Of a stretch of 12,586 nucleotides of DNA, positions 7,692 to 12,586 are shown one piece after another (the stretch's first letter is position 1; each line of letters begins with the position of its first letter). The DNA is from a candidate division GN15 bacterium. GTDB lineage: Bacteria > Zixibacteria > MSB-5A5 > GN15 > FEB-12. Below the pieces are notes generated by a model. The model was not told the origin of the DNA. It did not search any database and saw nothing but the letters and a program-made list of their open reading frames with translations. Both the position numbers and the translations under genes were made by a program. The stretch spans positions 1 to 12,586 of the forward strand of contig WJKG01000022.1 of assembly GCA_014729205.1 (NCBI GenBank). Direction: 5' to 3'.

Positions 7692-8302
7692 CGGTATAGT
7701 CCGTGCTTGTCGATGTACTCCAGCACGCGCCCTGGAATGACAGACCTGACCATGGGATCATCGGTGCCGTTTCGTAAGCGGGTCCGCAGAGTTGAGGAGG
7801 AGACATCAACAATCTCCGTACTGACCATTACGAAGCGATCCTCAGGGTATTCCCTGGGAATGCGGAGATCGTGTCCATAGCGGGTGCCGACAGCAAACTT
7901 GACCACGCGAAGGATCTCGTTGGTATGGTGCCACTTGGGCAGCTCCTGCAAGTTGTCGGAACCGATGATGAAATACCAGTCAGCCCTGGGCCACCGGTCA
8001 TTGAGCGCTTTGACGGTATCCAGGGTATAGCCCGATAGTTCCTCTTCCTCCTCAATCCGGCTAACTCGAATACCCTCGTGGCGTTCGGTCGCAATCTCGA
8101 GCATGGCGGCCCGATGCTTGTACTCCGCCCCACAGTTGTCTTCCTTGAAAGGATGGTTCCACGATGGTACCATGAGCACTCCTGTGAGTGGAAGCCTGGT
8201 CCGTATCTGGTCTGCCAGAGCCAGATGGCCCTCGTGAATTGGATCGAATGTACCCCCCAGTATGCCCCAAGCCCCACCTTTTTCAGGTGTCAGTGGAGTC
8301 AT
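7688..8302 (-). CDS. nadD: Nicotinate-nucleotide adenylyltransferase
   Basis: A 204-residue nucleotidyltransferase that joins ATP and nicotinate mononucleotide to make deamido-NAD in NAD synthesis. The family signature 'GGTFDPIHEGH' lies at 16-26. 'IIGSDNLQELPKW' at 112-124 is the NadD-type nucleotide pocket, and 'SSSTLRTRL' at 168-176 is the C-terminal ISSSxIR-like motif. This separates it from the related CoaD, which is shorter and lacks the GSDN..W block. The loop usually rich in Asn-Pro-Pro-His-Lys reads 'PSWNHPFK' (46-53). The start at 8302 has GGGAG 6 bases upstream and overlaps the BamD-like gene by 20 bases; its stop overlaps the polA start by 4 bases. It is a member of the long cluster. 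Confidence 0.95.
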   Translation of the reverse strand: MTPLTPEKGGAWGILGGTFDPIHEGHLALADQIRTRLPLTGVLMVPSWNHPFKEDNCGAEYKHRAAMLEIATERHEGIRVSRIEEEEELSGYTLDTVKALNDRWPRADWYFIIGSDNLQELPKWHHTNEILRVVKFAVGTRYGHDLRIPREYPEDRFVMVSTEIVDVSSSTLRTRLRNGTDDPMVRSVIPGRVLEYIDKHGLYR

Positions 8303-9224
8303 GAGCTACTCCCTGCTCGCTGGCTTTCTCTTTAAGTTCCTGAAGGTACTCCTGTGCCTCATCGGCCAGGTCACTGTCTGAGTATTTCTCGGTAAATGCC
8401 TGAAGCCGCTCCCGGGCTTGATCGTAGAGACCAGCGTCATATGCTTTCTTCGCCCAGGCGAAGGCGGACTCCAGGGCTCGCTCTCGGGCTTTCTCGGCCT
8501 GTTCGTGATCGGAGTAGACTGAAGCGAAATTCTCGAAACGACGACTGGCCTCATCGAAGTTGCCTTGCTTGTACTCCATGCGGGCCAGTTCGAATGCAGA
8601 CTTCACCGCCCACTCGGAGTTGGTGTAATCATCAACCACCTTCTGAAAGTACTTCTTGGCAGCACCGTAGGCCCGGATATGATCATACACCTTGCCCGCC
8701 TCATAGTACTTGTGGGCCAGGCGATCCCTGGCCTCGGCTAAAATCAACTCAGCCTCATCCACAAGCTCAGATTCGGGGTAGTCGATCATGAAGTCCTCGA
8801 GCTGCTTGATGGCGGTTCGAAGCTCGGACTGGTCGAGACCATAGTGATCCGGGGTGGATTCATAGAAGCTGACAGCACGCATGAACAAGGCGTTGACGAA
8901 GTATGGAGACGAGGGATAGTTCATCACCAGACGATTGAATTCGGTCTGGGCCACCAGGAAATCTTCATTGCCGAAATAGGACAGCCCCAGATAGTACTGC
9001 GCGGTGTCGACAATCGACTCGCCCGGGAAGTTGTAGACTATCGTCTGGAAGTACTCGATGGCATCGAGATAGTCTTCATCGTTGTATGCCTCGAGTCCGC
9101 GATCAAACAGTTGCTGTGGTCCAAGATTGGCAAGGGATACCTTGCCGGCGCAACCGGACAGGATGGCCAACGCAATCATGATGAGTATCAAGTACAGTGG
9201 TGAATATCGATGCCCTTGTGTCAA
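8283..9224 (-). CDS. bamD: BamD-like outer-membrane assembly lipoprotein (TPR)
   Basis: A 313-residue lipoprotein. The N-terminus has a hydrophobic stretch at 10-22 and the lipobox 'LSGC', so the mature protein would begin at C25. The residue after Cys is Ala, not Asp, which fits outer-membrane sorting by the usual rule. The rest is helical TPR repeats, for example 'GLEAYNDEDYLDAIEYFQ' at about 43-60, 'VVDDYTNSEWAVKSAFELAR' and 'AYDAGLYDQARERLQAF'. BamD helps insert beta-barrel proteins through the BAM complex. The protein is longer than typical BamD (about 240-260 residues) because TPR-like repeats continue to the C-terminus. A CpoB/YbgF-like or other TPR lipoprotein is the main alternative. 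The start is TTG, the first start codon in the frame, overlapping the transglycosylase TGA (TTGA); AAGGAG lies 11 bases upstream. The first ATG would leave too short a signal peptide. Confidence 0.75.
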   Translation of the reverse strand: MTQGHRYSPLYLILIMIALAILSGCAGKVSLANLGPQQLFDRGLEAYNDEDYLDAIEYFQTIVYNFPGESIVDTAQYYLGLSYFGNEDFLVAQTEFNRLVMNYPSSPYFVNALFMRAVSFYESTPDHYGLDQSELRTAIKQLEDFMIDYPESELVDEAELILAEARDRLAHKYYEAGKVYDHIRAYGAAKKYFQKVVDDYTNSEWAVKSAFELARMEYKQGNFDEASRRFENFASVYSDHEQAEKARERALESAFAWAKKAYDAGLYDQARERLQAFTEKYSDSDLADEAQEYLQELKEKASEQGVAHDSTDT

Positions 9225-9865
9225 ACCGAGTACATCTCCTTGAGCATGCTGTAGTTTTCCATGACCTTGTTGAGGTATCTCCTGGGCAGCGGTTTGTTCT
9301 GGCGCTCCATACCACGAACCCGGGTCTCCCCCATGTTATATGCAACCAGCGCCTTCTTGACGTTGCCGAACTTCAGAATCTGTTCGAACAGGTGCAGCGT
9401 TCCCAGCCTGATATTGAGCTCCGGGTCGTACAGCGAATGAGAGCCCTCCCAGTCCAGCCCGGAGCGCTCGGCCAGGTCCTTACCTACAAACGGCACAACT
9501 TGCATCAGACCGCGCGCACCCACCGATGACTTCTGGCCTTTCTTGAAGGACGATTCGGTGAGGATTATGGCCAGAATGAACATCGGGTCATAGTCGTAGC
9601 GCTCACTCTCCTCGTGGATCACATTGGCCAGATCGTATACCTCTTCTTTGGAAAAGCCGATCTGGAAGTCATCAATCGCCTTGAAGATCTGCAGCCTCTC
9701 CTCCAACTCGCTGATACGTTTCTGCTGGAAATTGATCTGGCGTTCCAATCCGAAATTCTCCTGAATGAGATACACCAGCAATGCGGACTGAACCAGGTAA
9801 ATCACCACCAGGAGAAAGGCGATCGGTTTAGACAGAAAGATACCGAGCTTCTCAAACTGAATCAT
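9221..9865 (-). CDS. Membrane-anchored lytic transglycosylase (SLT domain)
   Basis: A 214-residue protein. Residues 15-35 form one hydrophobic helix preceded by K6 and K13, with no lipobox or clear cleavage site. It should therefore stay as an inner-membrane anchor with the rest in the periplasm. Residues about 36-62 ('LERQINFQQKRISELEERLQ') look like a short coiled coil. From about 75 onward there is an SLT lysozyme-like domain: 'AIILTESSF' with catalytic E104, 'SSVGARGLMQVVP', 'LYDPELNIRLGTLHL' and 'ALVAYNMGE' (the family's AYNAG). Such enzymes cleave the MurNAc-GlcNAc bond to give 1,6-anhydro ends. The gene starts 3 bases after the rimO stop with GAGG 8 bases upstream, and overlaps the BamD-like gene by 4 bases. 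This places a wall-cutting enzyme in the same message as outer-membrane assembly. Confidence 0.88.
   Translation of the reverse strand: MIQFEKLGIFLSKPIAFLLVVIYLVQSALLVYLIQENFGLERQINFQQKRISELEERLQIFKAIDDFQIGFSKEEVYDLANVIHEESERYDYDPMFILAIILTESSFKKGQKSSVGARGLMQVVPFVGKDLAERSGLDWEGSHSLYDPELNIRLGTLHLFEQILKFGNVKKALVAYNMGETRVRGMERQNKPLPRRYLNKVMENYSMLKEMYSV
9236..9241 (-). promoter_or_regulatory. Shine-Dalgarno that supports the TTG start of the BamD-like gene
   Basis: Minus-strand AAGGAG lies 11 bases upstream of the TTG at 9224-9222, inside the last codons of the transglycosylase gene. The spacing is longer than ideal. It supports initiation at the overlapping TTG, which gives a complete lipoprotein signal. 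Confidence 0.5.
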
Positions 9866-9868
9866 CGA

Positions 9869-11191
9869 TTAGTCCTCGACCATTTGGCCATACAGATCAT
9901 ACCCCTGAGCGTCAACGATGTGTGCCCGGATAATCTGTCCTACCTCAAGGTCGGGCGAACGAACAATGACCTCCTGGTCGATATCCGGGCAATCTCCCTG
10001 CGTACGTCCCACAGCCTGGTCCGCCGCATCTAAACGGTCAATGATAATGTCCCGGGTGCTCCCTATCAAGCCCTTATTTGCCGTCATTGCTATATCTTGT
10101 TGTAACAGCATGAGTTGATCCAGCCGTTCGTGGGCCAGTTCGGCCGGCACCGGTTCTGGCAATGCAGCCGCCGAAGTGCCTTCTTCAGCGCAGTAGACAA
10201 ACGCCCCCAGGCGGTCAAACTCGACCTCCTCGACAAACTTCATCAGTTCACCAAACTCGGCATCTGTTTCGCCCGGAAAACCAACTATGAAGGTCGTACG
10301 AAGGGTTCCAGCTGGTGCCACTTTGCGAATGGACTCAACCAGTCGCTGTATTTGAGCGCGATTGCTATGTCGCTTCATGGCCGTCAAGATACGGTCATTG
10401 ATGTGCTGAAGCGGCAGGTCGAAGTACGGAACGGTCTTGTTTGCACTTGAGGCAATATAGCTTATCAGGTCGCCGGTCAACTGAGCCGGATGCAGGTACA
10501 TCAGCCTAATCCACTCTACCCCCTCCACCTCATCCAGTGCCTGAAGCAGTTTGACGATGCCACCTTTCTTACCCAAGTCGTTCCCATACAGCGTTGCCTC
10601 TTGAGAGACCAGGATCAGCTCGCGCTTGCCATGCTCGGCAAGGAACCGTGCCTCATTAACTATCGAGTCAATCGGTCGACTTCGATAGTCACCCCGTATC
10701 GAGGGTATAGCGCAGTAGCTGCACCGCCTGTTGCAGCCATCGGAGATCTTCACGAATGCATATGGCAGGTTGTCGGTGATCTGTCGGGTAGCATAGCCCA
10801 GGTAGCGCAGGCTTCGCGCGTCGGTCAGGAAGGCGGCGCGCTGGCGTTGACCACCGATGGCGGCTGCCAGGTCATCGAGCGCTCCCAGCCCAAAGACAGC
10901 ATCAACCTCCGGTATCTCGGCGAGCAGCTCTTCGCCGTATCGCTGTGAGAGGCACCCCGTGACATAGATCGATTTCGACGTGCCAGCAGTCTTATACTCA
11001 GCCAGTTCGAGTATGGCCTCAATCGACTCCTCCTTGGCGTCGGCAATGAAACCGCAAGTATTGACTATAATGGCCTCCGCCTCGGTGGCATCGTCGGTAA
11101 ACACGTGTCCGTCGTGGGTCAGCCGGGCAGCGATGTAGTCCGCGTCGACATCGTTCTTCGGACAGCCCAATCGGTGCAAGTATACGCGCAT
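9869..11191 (-). CDS. rimO: Ribosomal protein S12 methylthiotransferase RimO
   Basis: A 440-residue radical SAM enzyme that adds a methylthio group to the conserved Asp of ribosomal protein S12. Order of domains: N-terminal UPF0004 domain with the three auxiliary iron-sulfur cysteines C10 ('RLGCPKN'), C46 ('NTCGF') and C80 ('VTGC'); radical SAM core with 'CNRRCSYC' (C153, C157, C160) and 'PSIRGDYRSRP'; and a C-terminal TRAM domain from about 370. 'LGCPKN' and 'YLHPAQLTGDLISYI' point to RimO rather than the tRNA enzyme MiaB. It begins 18 bases after the lolA-like stop with a modest AGGG 9 bases upstream, and ends 3 bases before the transglycosylase start, inside the long cluster. Confidence 0.95.
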   Translation of the reverse strand: MRVYLHRLGCPKNDVDADYIAARLTHDGHVFTDDATEAEAIIVNTCGFIADAKEESIEAILELAEYKTAGTSKSIYVTGCLSQRYGEELLAEIPEVDAVFGLGALDDLAAAIGGQRQRAAFLTDARSLRYLGYATRQITDNLPYAFVKISDGCNRRCSYCAIPSIRGDYRSRPIDSIVNEARFLAEHGKRELILVSQEATLYGNDLGKKGGIVKLLQALDEVEGVEWIRLMYLHPAQLTGDLISYIASSANKTVPYFDLPLQHINDRILTAMKRHSNRAQIQRLVESIRKVAPAGTLRTTFIVGFPGETDAEFGELMKFVEEVEFDRLGAFVYCAEEGTSAAALPEPVPAELAHERLDQLMLLQQDIAMTANKGLIGSTRDIIIDRLDAADQAVGRTQGDCPDIDQEVIVRSPDLEVGQIIRAHIVDAQGYDLYGQMVED

Positions 11192-11209
11192 GGTGTTATC
11201 CCTGAGTGG

Positions 11210-11833
11210 TTACAGCTTGACGCGGTCGACTGAATCGGGCCACGACGGAGTGAAAAGTGAATCGGGACAGGGACGCTCGGTGGTGAGCGATCGAATGATC
11301 AGACTATTGCGGTCCTCGTTGATATCGAAGTACTCGAAGCGGTCCAGTTGCCCGCCGTCCCCGGAAAGATACGCTGTCATGCTGTCGGGAAGTGCTGATT
11401 GATGTGTCGTCACCTGTCGCAGTTTGTAGGACTTTCCGTCGACAATGGGTCTGATGCTGTAGCGCTCTTTCAGGTTCGTCAGAAACAGCAACTCGTGGCC
11501 GGCAGCGGCATGTTCTCCGGAGACATCTTCAATAACTATCTGATTATTGGGAATACTATAGGAATAACTGGTTGAACCGTCACAAAGGAAATGATCATTC
11601 GGCAATTCGATCCGGTACCGTCCCTGCTGATCGAGCGCCGCAGCACCCGGCATGGAGTCGACATCGTGAAATACGGCCGATTCCACGATATGCAGGAAGT
11701 CAACACGCAGGCAGTCGGCGGCTGCCAGCCTGTCTGCTATCTCCGAGAATGGATCGTGCTCCCCTGAAGTGGATGCGTAGCTCAGACACAGGCACAGCAC
11801 ACACAGCATGGTTGTCTTGATGGTCGTTTTCAT
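11210..11833 (-). CDS. lolA: LolA-like outer-membrane lipoprotein carrier
   Basis: A 207-residue secreted protein. The start MKTTIKTTML at 11833 gives a classic signal peptide with a likely cut after 'LSYA' (residue 20) and no lipobox. A longer reading from 11998 would run into ftsK and is rejected. The mature part has features of a LolA-type sheet: 'RVDFLHIVESAVF' early, 'GRYRIELPNDHFLCDGSTSYSYSIPNNQIVIED' in the middle (split here only by my reading: a strand, a turn, then 'SYSYSIPNNQ'), and a strand-rich end. LolA carries lipoproteins across the periplasm from LolCDE to the outer membrane. Motif support is modest; the strongest clue is its place directly after ftsK, as in many Gram-negatives, and the BamD-like lipoprotein in the same cluster. 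No good Shine-Dalgarno is seen; the gap to ftsK is 28 bases. Confidence 0.7.
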   Translation of the reverse strand: MKTTIKTTMLCVLCLCLSYASTSGEHDPFSEIADRLAAADCLRVDFLHIVESAVFHDVDSMPGAAALDQQGRYRIELPNDHFLCDGSTSYSYSIPNNQIVIEDVSGEHAAAGHELLFLTNLKERYSIRPIVDGKSYKLRQVTTHQSALPDSMTAYLSGDGGQLDRFEYFDINEDRNSLIIRSLTTERPCPDSLFTPSWPDSVDRVKL

Positions 11834-11861
11834 ATGCTGCTTATACCCGTGATTCGCGACC

Positions 11862-12586
11862 TTAGTTCTGGTCGTCACTGCCAACTGATGCGCCCTGGCT
11901 GGCAAACATGGCGTCGACATACGCCTGATCGACCAGGACATCGCGAGCCTTGGAACCGTCGAACGTTGACACAATCCCTGCCTGCTCCAGACGGTCAATC
12001 AATCGTGCCGCCCGTTGATAGCCTATGCCGAGCCGTCGTTGCAACAGAGAGACCGATCCCTGCTTGTGGCGAACCACTACCTCGCACGCCTCGCGGAACA
12101 GAGGATCGCCAGTATCCACTTCGACATCGGTCGGTTCGCCCGTGCCTTGCGAAATCGTCTCCAGCTTCATCATTTCCAGTCCCTGGTCGCGAATGAACTT
12201 GACCAGCGCCTCGGTTTCCTCGCCGGAGACCCATGGGCCATGAAGCCGAATTGGCTCCGGCTGTCCGGAGTTAAGGAAGAGCATATCACCGGAGCCGAGA
12301 AGTTTTTCGGCACCATTGCAGTCCAGAATAGTACGTGAGTCGACTTTCGATGATACCTGGAAGGCGATTCGTGCCGGGAAATTGGCCTTAATCAGACCCG
12401 TAATGACATCAACCGACGGTCGCTGGGTAGCCAGAATCAGATGAATACCGACCGCTCGGGACATTTGGGCCAGCCGCGTAATGAGGTTTTCTGTGCGGCT
12501 CGAAGTTGAGGACATCATCAGATCGGCAAGTTCATCGACAAAAATAATGATGTATGGAAGATGCTTTTCAGGATCTTTCTGCTTAC
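11862..12586 (-). CDS. ftsK: DNA translocase FtsK, C-terminal part
   Basis: The 5' part lies beyond the right edge; the visible 240 codons are open from the last complete codon at 12584. They start just before the Walker B strand 'PYIIIFVDELADLMM' (Asp and Glu at 17 and 18 of the fragment) and continue with 'HLILATQRPSVDVITGLIKA' and 'RIAFQVSSKVDSRTILD', typical of the FtsK motor. The last 65 or so residues form the gamma winged-helix domain ('QRRLGIGYQRAARLIDRLEQ'), which reads polar DNA sequences and contacts XerD. The domain is close to the Escherichia coli type, so KOPS-like recognition is likely. FtsK pumps the chromosome terminus at the division septum. The membrane and linker parts and Walker A are outside the window. 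It is the first visible gene of the cluster; lolA follows after 28 bases. Confidence 0.95.
   Translation of the reverse strand, partial: KQKDPEKHLPYIIIFVDELADLMMSSTSSRTENLITRLAQMSRAVGIHLILATQRPSVDVITGLIKANFPARIAFQVSSKVDSRTILDCNGAEKLLGSGDMLFLNSGQPEPIRLHGPWVSGEETEALVKFIRDQGLEMMKLETISQGTGEPTDVEVDTGDPLFREACEVVVRHKQGSVSLLQRRLGIGYQRAARLIDRLEQAGIVSTFDGSKARDVLVDQAYVDAMFASQGASVGSDDQN

Noticed and set aside
1..12586. Defence system, prophage, transposon, CRISPR array or biosynthetic cluster
   Set aside because: All stretches are accounted for by housekeeping genes. I saw no repeats, integrase or transposase motifs, tRNA-like ends or abrupt composition change.

Overview
The window is a compact, gene-dense stretch of a Gram-negative bacterial chromosome. 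GC content is roughly mid-50s percent by eye. Every gene I can support lies on the minus strand, so transcription runs from high to low coordinates. An outer membrane is implied by the BamD-type lipoprotein and the LolA-type carrier, and a diaminopimelate-type peptidoglycan lifestyle by the wall enzymes. The mixture of genes (ftsK, lolA, rimO, a membrane lytic transglycosylase, bamD, nadD, polA, coaE in one run) resembles what one might see in little-studied FCB-type phyla such as Zixibacteria. That placement is a weak inference, and a marker-gene tree would be needed to fix it.

Layout in transcription order: (1) 12586-4357 is a tightly packed run of eight genes: the C-terminus of FtsK, LolA-like carrier, RimO, membrane-anchored lytic transglycosylase, BamD-like lipoprotein, NadD, PolA and CoaE. 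Gaps are 28 bases or less and several joints overlap (4 bases at two joints, 20 at another). (2) A probable promoter across the end of coaE (4337-4367) starts a two-gene unit, a full-length transketolase and a class I aminotransferase, which ends in a clear intrinsic terminator at 1035-1059. (3) Immediately after the terminator comes a YkfC-like NlpC/P60 endopeptidase. It overlaps by 4 bases the start of an enolase-superfamily gene that looks like a dipeptide epimerase and runs off the left edge.

How they fit together: the large run mixes chromosome segregation and replication/repair (FtsK, PolA), cofactor synthesis (NadD for NAD, CoaE for CoA), ribosome modification (RimO) and envelope building (LolA, BamD, transglycosylase). 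It looks like a growth-linked housekeeping operon. The last pair fits a murein-peptide recycling pathway: the endopeptidase releases L-Ala-D-Glu and the epimerase converts it to L-Ala-L-Glu. There is no gene-free stretch longer than about 90 bases. I see no RNA gene, mobile element, CRISPR array, phage gene or defence system. This is mainly ordinary core genome; the more interesting points are start-site and promoter architecture and a few altered motifs.
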